Shown here piece after piece: positions 8,525-16,975 of a DNA stretch of 64,000 nt; within the stretch, counting starts at the first letter, position 1; the number at the start of each line of letters is the position of its first letter. The translations under genes were made by a program, and so were the position numbers. The stretch is from the NCBI RefSeq assembly GCF_034057115.1, contig NZ_CP139195.1, positions 1,178,001 through 1,242,000 on the forward strand. The letters run 5' to 3'. The DNA comes from Pseudomonas sp. AN-1 (GTDB taxonomy: Bacteria > Pseudomonadota > Gammaproteobacteria > Pseudomonadales > Pseudomonadaceae). The notes beneath the pieces were generated by a model that saw nothing but the letters and a program-made list of their open reading frames with translations, was not told where the DNA came from and ran no database searches.

Positions 8525-9308
8525 CCCTCGACAAGTTAGAGAAAAATTTTCAGAAAGAGCTTCGATCCACAAGAGAGGACTTGATCCTATATCGATCCCT
8601 TGCCACTGCGGGGACTACTGCTGCAGTATTTGCCCATGAAATTGGAAAACCCATCAGAACGATTGCAGGCGGAGAAAAAACAATACGCCGAAGAGTCAAT
8701 AAATTATGCCCTGATAATATTGGAGCGCAATTAGAGCCACCATTAAATCTAATCGTTAACGCCTCCGAGCGACTGACTAGATTCGCCTCGATGCAGATAG
8801 ATTTTTTGAAACGCGAAAAAAGGCGACATGGCGCCGTTAACCTTAACAAGGTTATACAAAGTCTTCACGATCTCTGGAAGCCCATACTAGAAGACGCAAA
8901 AATTGAGCTTGAGCTAGCCCCACACAAAACTGATGACGCAGTAATATACGGAGCTGAAGCATTAGTAGAAACAATAATAACAAATTGCCTTACAAATTCG
9001 GTAAGCGCCTTTGAACGACCAGGAGCCAGGACAAAGGACAGACTAATAAAAATAAAGGTCAACATCGAAGGAAACACTGTAGCCATCGAAGTTGAAGACA
9101 ATGGCCCCGGGATAAATATGGATATAAATGAAATTTGGCTTCCTGGAAAAACCACCAGACAAGAGGGCACGGGCTTCGGGCTCACTATTGTTAAAGACTC
9201 GGTTCTCGATTTAGGCGGAAATTACAGCGCCTCAACAGTCGATAATTCCGGGGCAAACTTTAAATTTGTATTTCCGTTACTTACCAATCCAACGAATATG
9301 TGACACGT

Positions 9309-9992
9309 ATGAAACCAATCAGGACGGTTGCGGTTGTAGACGATGATGACCATGCGGCTCTGACCATTATCCATGCATTGGAAGATGGCCGCCTCACCCC
9401 CTATCGCCAGGAAGCCGCCGATAGCTTGGCGGAACTTACTGAATTGATAATTCTTAATTCCGACGCAGCCGTCTGTGACCATCGGCTAAGATATGGCGCC
9501 TTTGCTGACATATCTGGCGCGGAACTAGCTGCAGCACTAGTAGAAAGAGGGCACCCTACTATACTGGTCACTCAATATCTTGACCAATACGCGGATATAG
9601 CCATCCGCAGTCATCGCAGCAATCTACCTGTGGTCTTGCGTCGTGAGGATGCAGACGAACCAGATGAACTTCGCGCGGGTTTCGCCCGATGCAAATATGA
9701 ACTTAGACGCGGCAAAGTAGATGATCGAAAGTTACATAGGACTCTACTTAATGTCATGGATGTATCTGACGTAGGTGGCGTGAAGGTTATTGATGCCATC
9801 GTAAACGGCTGGAACCCAAAAGATACCGTCCGCTTCCCCTTATCATTGGTTAATTCAAAAGACCAGGAAAAGGTCGGGCGCTTCAGCATACTAACAGCCT
9901 TAACAAATGTCAGCACCACCGAGAAAGTAGATTTATATTTCGAAAATATAGAACTAGCATCCGAACCGGAGTGGGATGATGGCTTGCGGTGA
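9309..9992 (+). CDS. Response-regulator-like protein with an N-terminal receiver domain
   Basis: From ATG 9309 the product has 227 residues; GTG 9300, which overlaps the kinase stop, would add three. The receiver signature is present: an acidic cluster (VVDDDDH at residues 9-15) and the predicted phospho-acceptor Asp57 in VCDHRLR. The conserved Thr/Ser (LVTQY) and the later VVLRRED are less canonical. The last ~110 residues match no output domain I recognise; there is no helix-turn-helix, GGDEF or HD-GYP motif. Overlap with the split kinase gene upstream and the hydrolase gene downstream suggests it passes a phosphorylation signal to, or gates, the hydrolase. That role is inferred. Confidence 0.75.
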   Translation: MKPIRTVAVVDDDDHAALTIIHALEDGRLTPYRQEAADSLAELTELIILNSDAAVCDHRLRYGAFADISGAELAAALVERGHPTILVTQYLDQYADIAIRSHRSNLPVVLRREDADEPDELRAGFARCKYELRRGKVDDRKLHRTLLNVMDVSDVGGVKVIDAIVNGWNPKDTVRFPLSLVNSKDQEKVGRFSILTALTNVSTTEKVDLYFENIELASEPEWDDGLR

Positions 9993-11016
9993 ACTCATAA
10001 TACTTGACGTCGGCCATGGAAACTGCACGATAATCAAGCATGGCAATGAGGCTATAATAATTGACGCGCCTGGGCGACCAGTAGTCGCCAAAGCACTAGA
10101 CGAACTTAATATAAAATCAGTCCATGCCCTTCTCATATCTCATGCAGACAGTGATCATCTGTCCGGCGCTATACCTATCCTGATGAATCCAGAGCGCCCG
10201 GTGAGGCACGTATATGTCAATCCAGATGACCGGAGCACGAGTTCCTGGCACCAATTCAGAATAGCCGCCGGAGATGCCAGAAAACAACAAGGGACAACTA
10301 TTCACCCTTCACTGAACATCGACGACCCTAAAAACCTAGCCCTATCCGAGACCACGATTCACGTTCTCCACCCTACACCTGAGATGTGTCTTGCAACTAA
10401 CGCAGGAAACCATACAGACGGCGTCAGATTGGATGCAAACAGCATGTCCGCTGTTGTATTGATTGTGCACGATGGAGAAAGGGTATGCCTACTTGCTGCC
10501 GATTCAGGCCGTCACAGCCTTGATATAATGATGGGTGAAAATAGAGACTTGAGCGCCGAAATTCTAGTTTTCCCTCATCATGGCGGCCATATCGGAGGGA
10601 CGGCAGACAACAAATTATTCGCAAAAAATCTAGTCTCGTCTGTTAAGCCAAAGCTCGTGCTTTTCTCGCTAGGCAGAGGTGCACATGGCACTCCACGTCC
10701 AGAAATTATTGCAGGAACTCGTGAAGCCCTCCATAAAAATACACCTTATATCGCTTGCACACAGATATCCAAGAACTGCTCAGACACTTTGCCCAACCAA
10801 AATAATCGACCACTAGCCAAACATTCGGAAGGATTGGCAAAAGATCACTGCTGCGCGGGAACGATCATGCTTCCGTTGAAAAAAGGTGGCCTTGATAGCA
10901 TTTTGGGAGACCTGAACGAGCATCATGGAAATTTTGTGACTAGCGAAATCCCTAAAGCTCTTTGCAGACGCCAGATTGCGCCTCCTGCTCCACAGCTGAT
11001 TGCAACGACGAACTGA
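9976..11016 (+). CDS. Metallo-beta-lactamase-fold hydrolase, ComEC/Rec2-like
   Basis: The 346-residue protein starts with LDVGHGNC, the form of the first strand seen in ComEC-type metallo-beta-lactamase domains. It has the metal-binding motif HADSDH (His56-His61), an AADSG segment with a likely metal Asp, and PHHGGH near residue 195. The fold is used by nucleases, phosphodiesterases and other hydrolases, so the substrate cannot be read from sequence. There is no signal peptide or membrane segment, unlike full-length ComEC, so it should act in the cytoplasm. The gene overlaps the response-regulator gene by 17 bases and has GGAG just upstream of two adjacent ATGs (9976, 9979). It is the last gene of the AT-rich module and is the most likely effector. 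Confidence 0.82.
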   Translation: MMACGELIILDVGHGNCTIIKHGNEAIIIDAPGRPVVAKALDELNIKSVHALLISHADSDHLSGAIPILMNPERPVRHVYVNPDDRSTSSWHQFRIAAGDARKQQGTTIHPSLNIDDPKNLALSETTIHVLHPTPEMCLATNAGNHTDGVRLDANSMSAVVLIVHDGERVCLLAADSGRHSLDIMMGENRDLSAEILVFPHHGGHIGGTADNKLFAKNLVSSVKPKLVLFSLGRGAHGTPRPEIIAGTREALHKNTPYIACTQISKNCSDTLPNQNNRPLAKHSEGLAKDHCCAGTIMLPLKKGGLDSILGDLNEHHGNFVTSEIPKALCRRQIAPPAPQLIATTN

Positions 11017-11117
11017 TCACTATCCAGGGCAGCGTCATTGGCTGCCCACTCACCCATCGCATATCGGCATATCGGCAGTATAACTTTAAAACTCCCCATC
11101 AAAGCAGCTTAAGTTCC

Positions 11118-12113
11118 CTAAGATACTTTCCGCCCCTCCCCCACCACCCTCAACAACTCCGGCAACACCTGCTCCCAATCCCCCACCACACCGACGCTCG
11201 CGACCTTGAAGATGTCCGCCGCCGGGTCCTTGTTGATGGCGACGATGCGGGTGTCCGGGCTGATGCCGGCGAGGTGCTGCGGGGTGCCGGAGATGCCGAC
11301 GGCGAGGTAGATGTCCGGACTGACGAACTTGCCGGACACGCCGACCTGACGCACTACCGGGACCATGCCGGCGTCGACCGCCGGCAGGCTGCCGCCGAGG
11401 CTGCCGTCCAGGCGTTCGGCCAGTTCCTCGAGCAGGACGAAGCCCTGTTCGTTGACCCCGCGACCGCCGGACACCACGATGCGCGCGCTCTCCACCGGCG
11501 GCAGGCGCTGGCCGCTGGTGGTTTCCTCCATCGCCAGCGACGCGGGCAGGACGGTATCCAGTTCCAGCCGCTCGCACGGCGGCTCGGCGCTGCAGCTCAG
11601 CTCGGCCTTGCCGAGGCGCAGGCAGGCGACGGCGTTGCCATTGGCCTGGGTCATACCCAGGCGCAGGCGGCCCCCCCAGGTGGCGCGCTCGGCCTGCAAT
11701 CCCGCCTCGGTCCAGCGCAGCGCGCTGCAGCGGCCGAGGGGCTGGGCGTCCAGCGCCGCCGCCAGCTGCGCAGCCAGTTCCTCGCCGTCGGCGCCCGGCG
11801 GCACCAGCAGCAGGCGCTGCGCCGCGGCAGTCTGGCGGCGCACGGCTTCGGCGCCGGCCAGCGCCAGGGCAGCGGGTTCGGCGTCGAGCGCCAGGCCGGG
11901 ATGCGCGGCCAGGCAGATGCGTGCGGCGCCGGCGGTGGCCGCGCGGCGGGCGCCCTCCTCGGCGCCGGCGTTGCCGAGCAGCAGCGCGGCAAAGCCGAGG
12001 CCGGCGTCGGCGGCCAGCCGCTGGGCGGCGCCGAGGGTCATGTCGAGGGCGTCCTCGCCCCAGGCCAGGGGGATCAGGGCCAGAATCTCGCGTATCTCAA
12101 GTGGTGCGCTCAT
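11118..12113 (-). CDS. etfA: Electron transfer flavoprotein alpha subunit
   Basis: The 331-residue product has the C-terminal FAD-binding domain of EtfA. VVSGGRGV begins the FAD domain, and VGISGTPQHLAGI and AINKDPAADIF are conserved isoalloxazine- and ribityl-contact segments. The ATG at 12113 overlaps the etfB stop by 4 bases. ETF accepts electrons from acyl-CoA-type or other flavoprotein dehydrogenases and passes them to ETF-quinone oxidoreductase. Placement at the end of an operon with two FAD dehydrogenases suggests a dedicated ETF for that pathway. The N-terminal domain is more diverged than in housekeeping EtfA. Confidence 0.92.
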   Translation of the reverse strand: MSAPLEIREILALIPLAWGEDALDMTLGAAQRLAADAGLGFAALLLGNAGAEEGARRAATAGAARICLAAHPGLALDAEPAALALAGAEAVRRQTAAAQRLLLVPPGADGEELAAQLAAALDAQPLGRCSALRWTEAGLQAERATWGGRLRLGMTQANGNAVACLRLGKAELSCSAEPPCERLELDTVLPASLAMEETTSGQRLPPVESARIVVSGGRGVNEQGFVLLEELAERLDGSLGGSLPAVDAGMVPVVRQVGVSGKFVSPDIYLAVGISGTPQHLAGISPDTRIVAINKDPAADIFKVASVGVVGDWEQVLPELLRVVGEGRKVS

Positions 12114-12901
12114 GCCGCATTCTCCTCTGCTTCGCCACGCAGGTAGCCGGCCAGCGCGCGGGCCTGGCTCGACACGTCGCCATCGAGCAGCCGGCACTGG
12201 CCGCCGCGCTGCACCTCGCGGGCCGGGGCCAGGTCGGCGAGGCGGACGTCGCTGTCCGCCGCCGCGCCGGCGGTCACGCTGTCGAAGGTCATCTTCTTGG
12301 CCAGCATCACGTTCTTCATCAGCGGGTGGCGCAGCTTGTTGCGCCGATCGTTGGTCACCGTGGCCAGCAGCGGGCCGGCGACGCTGTGCCACTGCTGGCG
12401 GATGCCGCGCTCGCGCAGCAGGCGCACGCGACCGTCCCGCCATTCGGCGTACTGGGCCAGGGCGAACAGCGGCAGGCCGAGGTGCGCGGCGAGCAGCACC
12501 GGCAGGCTGCCCTCGTCGAGGTCGCCGAACTCGCGGCCGATCAGCAGCAGGTCGGGAGTGCCTTCCGTGCCGATCAGCCCGGCGATCTGCGCCGCACTCA
12601 GCCGCGCGTCCCAGGGCCGGCACGGCTGCAGGTCGAGCAGGCGCAGGCGGTCGGGCTTGAAGGCGGCGACGCTGCGCAGCAGGTTGTCGTTGTTGCTGCC
12701 GCCGAGCACCAGCACCTCGATGCGGCAGTCCTCGCGGGCATCGCGCAGCTTGAGCGCCAGCTCCAGGGCGCCCTCGTCGAACGGGCCGAGCTGGCGGCGC
12801 GACAGGCCGCTCTCCTCGATCAGCCCGGCGGCGTCGATGCGGATGTCGTGCAGCGGATAGCGGACGTCGGCCACGCCGGCCAGCAGTACCAGGATGTTCA
12901 T
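12110..12901 (-). CDS. etfB: Electron transfer flavoprotein beta subunit
   Basis: The 263-residue product fits EtfB in length and fold. It has an N-terminal ILVLLAGVADVRYP strand, an FDEGALELALKLRD segment, and a VLGGSNNDNLLRS region corresponding to the AMP-binding part. The segment NDRRNKLRHPLMKNVMLAKK corresponds to the recognition-loop region that contacts dehydrogenase partners. Together with EtfA it forms the FAD/AMP-containing heterodimer. It sits 14 bp after the upstream flavoprotein gene and overlaps etfA. Confidence 0.9.
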   Translation of the reverse strand: MNILVLLAGVADVRYPLHDIRIDAAGLIEESGLSRRQLGPFDEGALELALKLRDAREDCRIEVLVLGGSNNDNLLRSVAAFKPDRLRLLDLQPCRPWDARLSAAQIAGLIGTEGTPDLLLIGREFGDLDEGSLPVLLAAHLGLPLFALAQYAEWRDGRVRLLRERGIRQQWHSVAGPLLATVTNDRRNKLRHPLMKNVMLAKKMTFDSVTAGAAADSDVRLADLAPAREVQRGGQCRLLDGDVSSQARALAGYLRGEAEENAA

Positions 12902-12915
12902 CTGCCCTTCCCCCT

Positions 12916-14289
12916 TCAGCCGTGGCAGGCGGTGGCGGCGGCCAGGCGGCCGAAGATCGCCGCCTTGCCCAGCGCCGAGCCGGTCATGTAGGCGGCGCCG
13001 TGCAGCCCGCCGACCATCTCGCCGGCGGCCAGCAGGCCGTCGATGGGCGCGCCGAACACGTCGTGCACGCGCATCTGCGCATCCACCTTCACGCCGCAGT
13101 AGGTGCCGAACACCGCGGCAGTGGACGGGTAGGCGTAGAACGGCGGGCGGGCGATGGTGCGCAGCGCGCCGTGCTGGTGGACCAGGTGGCGGCGGCCGAA
13201 GGCCGGGGTTTCGCCCGCGCCGACCGCGGCGTTGTAGGCGGCCACCTCGGCGAGGAAGTCGTCGACCGGCAGCTCCAGCAGCTTGGCGAGCTGCTGCAGG
13301 CTGTCGGCCTCGACGAACAGGCCCTCTTCCAGGCGGCGCTCGAAGTCGAGGATGCGCACGCGGTCGTCGCCGCTTTCCATGATGTCGCGGTCGAGGATCT
13401 GGTAGGTCACGCCGTAGGACTGCTGCATGCAGGCGTCGCCGAGCAGCTTGTAGGACAGCGACTCGTCGACGTAGCGGCGGCCCTCCTGGTTGACCGCGAT
13501 GGCGCCCTTGTACACGGCCAGGCAGGCGTGGTGGTTGTTCTCGTCCATCGGGTGTTTGCCGAAGGTGCCCTTGATGTGGACCATGTCGCGCACATCGGCG
13601 CCCAGCGCCCAGGCCATGCGCAGGCCGTCGCCTTCGTTGCCTTCGCCGCCGATGAACACCGCGTTGTCGTACAGCGGGGCGAAGCGGTGGATCAGCTCGC
13701 GGTCGTGGACGAAGCCGCCGCAGGCGAGGATCACCCCGCGCGCGGCGCGGACCTCCAGCAGTTGGCCGTCACGCTCGGCGCTGGCGCCGATCACCCGCCC
13801 GCCGGCGCTGCGCAGCAGGCGGCGGGCGCGGGCGTTGCGCAGCACCTCGACCTTGCCGGTGTTCAGCGCGGCCAGCTCCAGCTGGCGCACCATGTCGGCC
13901 GGATCGACGTTGTGCACGCGCGGCACCGACTGCCCGGAGGCGGTCTCGATCACCGGCTGGAAGGCCACGCCGTGGGCCTTGAGCCATTCGTAGGTGGCCA
14001 GCTGGTTATCGGCGTAGGCGCGCACCAGCGCCTCGTCGCACTCGCCCTTGCCGACGTCGACCAGGTCGCGCAGCAGCAGCGCGGAAGAGTCCTCGATGCC
14101 GCGCTCGCGCTGCAGGTCGGTGCCGGCGAAGGCCAGGCAGCCGCCGCTCATCGCCGAGGAGCCGCCGGTGGCGGCGGTCTTCTCCAGCAGCAGCACGTCG
14201 ACGCCGGCCTCGGCGGCGCTCAGCGCGGCGGCGAAACCGGCCAGGCCGCCGCCGATCACCAGCAGCTGGGTATTCAGGATCTCGCTCAT
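12916..14289 (-). CDS. FAD-dependent oxidoreductase, fumarate reductase/flavocytochrome c type
   Basis: The 457-residue protein begins with a dinucleotide-binding motif (VIGGGLAGFAAALSAAEAG) and the family GGSSAMSGG loop, then ILACGGF. Near the C-terminus, PPFYAYPSTAAVFGTYCGVKVD and GLLAAGEMVGGLHG are the flavoprotein-subunit signatures, and TGSALGKA is the terminal FAD-contact segment. No heme-binding CxxCH or signal peptide is present, so it is probably a soluble cytoplasmic dehydrogenase. It lies 12 bp after the racemase gene and 14 bp before etfB. The substrate is unknown; a dicarboxylate or related carboxylic acid is plausible from the family. Confidence 0.88.
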   Translation of the reverse strand: MSEILNTQLLVIGGGLAGFAAALSAAEAGVDVLLLEKTAATGGSSAMSGGCLAFAGTDLQRERGIEDSSALLLRDLVDVGKGECDEALVRAYADNQLATYEWLKAHGVAFQPVIETASGQSVPRVHNVDPADMVRQLELAALNTGKVEVLRNARARRLLRSAGGRVIGASAERDGQLLEVRAARGVILACGGFVHDRELIHRFAPLYDNAVFIGGEGNEGDGLRMAWALGADVRDMVHIKGTFGKHPMDENNHHACLAVYKGAIAVNQEGRRYVDESLSYKLLGDACMQQSYGVTYQILDRDIMESGDDRVRILDFERRLEEGLFVEADSLQQLAKLLELPVDDFLAEVAAYNAAVGAGETPAFGRRHLVHQHGALRTIARPPFYAYPSTAAVFGTYCGVKVDAQMRVHDVFGAPIDGLLAAGEMVGGLHGAAYMTGSALGKAAIFGRLAAATACHG

Positions 14290-14301
14290 GTCGGTCGCTC
14301 C

Positions 14302-15120
14302 TCAGCGCGGCTCGAGAAAACGCTGGGCCAGGCCATAGAAGGCGAAGATCTCGCGCACCCGCTCGGGGTCGGGCTGGGCGGAGAAGTAGCCGCGGTTGCA
14401 GGTGCGGGTGCCGTTGGCGCGCTGCAGGTCGACCATCGACTCGGCCTGCTTGATCCAGGCGCCGAGCGAGTCGAGCACCGGCACGCCGTCCACCTCGCTG
14501 ATGCCGTGGGTGGCGAGCAGCACGTTGAGCGGCGCCTCGCCGGGGATGATCACCTCGGCGCCGGCGGCAATCAGCGCGCAGGCGGCAGTGCGGAAGCGGT
14601 CGATCAAGGACGCCGGATCGCTGAACGCGGCCAGCACGTCGGCGAAGCGGAAGCCGACGTGGCGCACCCCGGCCAGGCGCTGGCCGAGGCCGTGGCGCTG
14701 GGCGTTGTCGGTGACCAGCTCGGCCAGTTCGTCGATGAACACCAGCACGCCGAACCTGCGGCCCAGGGTGCAGGCGGTGAGCATCGCCGCCTCGCCGTAG
14801 CCGACCACCGGGATGCCGAGCAGGCTGCGGATCTCGCGCAGCGCCGGCTCCGGCAGAGTGCTGATGGCGTAGGCGTCGTAGCCCTGCTGCTCGGCGTTGA
14901 TGCCGGCGGCCATGAACTGCAGGCCGTGCAGGTACTGGATGGCGGCGTACTTGATGTCGTCGCCCGGGTAGTTGCTGCGGTAGGTGCCCGGCTGCATGCC
15001 GTGCATGTCGATCACCGTGTCGAGGCGGGCGACCTTCCTGAAGTGGGCGCGCAGGGCGGCGTCGTAGGCGCCGAGGTCGCTGAGCACGGTGAAGCTCTGG
15101 TGCCAGATGCGGATGGTCAT
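14302..15120 (-). CDS. Aspartate/glutamate/hydantoin racemase-family protein
   Basis: The 272-residue protein matches the cofactor-independent Asp/Glu/hydantoin racemase superfamily, which also includes arylmalonate decarboxylase and maleate isomerase. These enzymes use paired cysteines. One candidate catalytic Cys lies in MLTACTLGRRFGV. The usual second site falls in VIIPGEAPLN, where Cys is replaced by Glu or Ala. The missing second cysteine argues against a standard two-base racemase and may indicate a decarboxylase- or isomerase-like reaction. It is sandwiched between two FAD dehydrogenases with 9-12 bp spacings, so it acts in the same pathway. Confidence 0.78.
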   Translation of the reverse strand: MTIRIWHQSFTVLSDLGAYDAALRAHFRKVARLDTVIDMHGMQPGTYRSNYPGDDIKYAAIQYLHGLQFMAAGINAEQQGYDAYAISTLPEPALREIRSLLGIPVVGYGEAAMLTACTLGRRFGVLVFIDELAELVTDNAQRHGLGQRLAGVRHVGFRFADVLAAFSDPASLIDRFRTAACALIAAGAEVIIPGEAPLNVLLATHGISEVDGVPVLDSLGAWIKQAESMVDLQRANGTRTCNRGYFSAQPDPERVREIFAFYGLAQRFLEPR

Positions 15121-15129
15121 GGTGGTTCC

Positions 15130-16593
15130 TTATTGTTGTTGGCTGGCTGCAGCCGCGCCGGCGATGCAGCCGAGCACCGAACCCGAGGTGAGGCCGGCGC
15201 CGCCGGCGTACTTGACGTAGTAGAGGTTGCCGACCAGCTCGCCGGCGGCGTACAGGCCGGGGATCGGCTGGCCGTCCTCGTCGATCACCTGGGCCCCGCT
15301 GTTCACCTTGAGGCCGCCGAAGGTGAAGGTGATGCCGCAGGTCACCGCGTAGGCGACGAAGGGGCCGCGCTCCAGCGGGTTGGCCCAGTTCGACTTGGGA
15401 ATCGCCAGGCCCTGGGTCGAGCGGCCGTCGCGGATCGCCGGGTTGAACGGCACCTCGCGGCGCACCGCGGCGTTGTATTCCCTGAGGGTGTCGAGCAGCG
15501 CGTTGACGTTGACGCCTTCGAGCTTGCCGGCCAGCTCCTCGAGGCTGTCGGCCTGGATGCGGGTGGCGTGGCGCACGCGGTACTCATCGGGCAGCAGGTG
15601 TTCGCTGTGCTGGTCGAACAGCTGCCAGGCGACGCCGCCCGGCTGCTGCAGCACCTTGGCGCCCATGCCCGAGTAGGTGTAGTTGCGGAAATCCAGGCCC
15701 TCGTCGACGAAGCGCTTGCCGTCGGCATTGACCACCACGCCGAGGTGGAAGTAGTTCTTCTGCATGTTGAGCAGGTCGAGGTCGCCCAGCTCGGGGGCGT
15801 TGACGTCGTAGAACACCGCGTGGCAGCCCGACCAGTTGCCGTGGGCCACCGCGCCGACGTCCATGGCCATGCGGATGCCGTCGCCGGTGTTGAAGCGCGA
15901 GCCGCGCACCTTGGCCAGGTCCCAGCCCGGCCCCAGGTACTTGGCGCGCCATTCGAGGTTGGCGTGGAAGCCGCCGGTGGCGAGGACCAGCCCGGCGGCG
16001 GAGAAGCGCCGGCCATCGGCGCACTCGACCTGCCAGCGGCCGTCGACGCGGCCGATCTTCTGCGCGCGGCAGGCGTAGTGCAGCTCGACGCCGCTGCGTT
16101 CGGCGCGGCGCATCAGCGCCTCGACCAGGCCCAGGCCGCCGCCGGACACCTCGACGGTCAGACCGCCCCAGAACCTGTACTTGCCGTCGACCTTGAACGC
16201 CTGGCGACCGTAGATCGGCATGAAGCGCACGCCCTGGCGGGTCATCCAGCCCAGGGTGTCGAGACTCTGGCTGACCACGGTGTCGAGCACTTCCGGATCG
16301 GCGCGGTACTGGCTCTGCGCGGCCAGCTCGCCGTAGAAGTCGTCCTGGGTGTAGCTGCCGAAGTCGCTGCTCTCGATCTCGCTGTCGAGCAGGTCGGGCA
16401 TCAGCTGGCGCAGGTCGTCGACGCCGCGGTAGGCGACGCGGAACGCGCCGCCGGTATGCGCCGAGTTGCCGCCGCGCAGCTCCTCGGGGGCGCGCTCCAG
16501 CAGCGCCACCCGCGCGCCCTGCTCGCGGGCCGACAGCGCGGCGCACAGCCCCGCATTGCCCCCGCCGATCACTATGACGTCGAAATCCTGCAT
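15130..16593 (-). CDS. FAD-dependent dehydrogenase, tricarballylate dehydrogenase (TcuA)-like
   Basis: The 487-residue protein has VIGGGNAGLCAALSA at the N-terminus, an ATGGF segment, and C-terminal GITFTFGGLKVN and GLYAAGELVG motifs of the fumarate reductase flavoprotein superfamily. Among characterised members the GGNAGLCAA start and overall pattern most resemble TcuA, which oxidises tricarballylate to cis-aconitate. No TcuB or TcuC partner is present; etfBA at the end of the operon could take its place as electron acceptor. ATG 16593 is preceded by GAGGAAGGGG. It is the first gene of the five-gene operon and is paralogous to the truncated gene at 1-1302. Confidence 0.87.
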   Translation of the reverse strand: MQDFDVIVIGGGNAGLCAALSAREQGARVALLERAPEELRGGNSAHTGGAFRVAYRGVDDLRQLMPDLLDSEIESSDFGSYTQDDFYGELAAQSQYRADPEVLDTVVSQSLDTLGWMTRQGVRFMPIYGRQAFKVDGKYRFWGGLTVEVSGGGLGLVEALMRRAERSGVELHYACRAQKIGRVDGRWQVECADGRRFSAAGLVLATGGFHANLEWRAKYLGPGWDLAKVRGSRFNTGDGIRMAMDVGAVAHGNWSGCHAVFYDVNAPELGDLDLLNMQKNYFHLGVVVNADGKRFVDEGLDFRNYTYSGMGAKVLQQPGGVAWQLFDQHSEHLLPDEYRVRHATRIQADSLEELAGKLEGVNVNALLDTLREYNAAVRREVPFNPAIRDGRSTQGLAIPKSNWANPLERGPFVAYAVTCGITFTFGGLKVNSGAQVIDEDGQPIPGLYAAGELVGNLYYVKYAGGAGLTSGSVLGCIAGAAAASQQQ

Positions 16594-16975
16594 GGTCCCC
16601 TTCCTCGAATCCGCTGACCTGTTGGGCCGGATTATTTGCAGGGGACGGCGGGGATGACAGGCAGCCGGGGCGAAGGGGTTGTTCAGTTAAGTTGCAAGAT
16701 GGTGAGTGCCGCCTTCCTTGCCGGACTCCCGTCATGGGTTCCGGGAGACTGGCGCAGATAACCGGCGGCATGGCCCGCCACGATCCGGTTAAACCGAACG
16801 GATCATTCGGTTTTCCTGAATGCAGCGACCATCGGGTGCGGGCTAAGCTGAGCCTCGACAGGAACCGTGTGGCAAGCCCCTGCAGGACTCCGGCACCCAG
16901 CCAATGGCGCCTTCCTGCAAGCGCACGGACCGCACAGCCTCCGCCAACAACAAGAGCAGACAGAGGAGTCGTGTC
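16594..16975. other. Intergenic region with promoter(s) for the flavoprotein operon; contains a hairpin
   Basis: This 380-bp gap separates divergent transcription units. It must contain the promoter for the minus-strand dehydrogenase operon. The only structured element seen is an 8-bp inverted repeat (AAACCGAA and TTCGGTTT at 16791-16798 and 16806-16813, 7-nt loop), which may be a weak terminator or operator. No coding frame is supported. Confidence 0.4.

Larger units (their letters stand above)
5906..9303 (+). pseudogene. Double-GHKL histidine kinase gene split by an insertion sequence
   Basis: The ancestral gene runs 5906-7211 and then 8525-9303. Joined there, it reads as 695 codons (694 residues plus stop) without a frameshift. 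The N-terminal half is a GHKL ATPase of the MutL/Hsp90/MORC style: ELIRNSYDAD (N box), SDNGSGM (G1) and GDKGLGRLAAL (G2). The C-terminal half is a classical kinase core with a FAHEIGKP H-box (His about residue 473), TNCLTNSV (N box), VEDNGPGI (G1) and GTGFGLTIV (G2). As it stands, the first half ends at a stop inside the IS (7244-7246), giving a 446-residue ATPase fragment. The second half could restart at TTG 8581. There is a ribosome-binding site (CGGAG) before ATG 5906. The gene overlaps the response regulator downstream, so they should be partners. Confidence 0.9.

Noticed and set aside
11060-11075. Tandem CATATCGG repeats near the right end of the AT-rich segment, as a possible attachment site
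   Set aside because: No matching copy was seen at the left junction, and no integrase or tRNA is present.
12922-16617. A 1231-codon open frame on the plus strand
   Set aside because: It lies opposite three clear flavoprotein/racemase genes. Its product is a His/Ala/Val/Gly-rich shadow typical of antisense frames in high-GC DNA.
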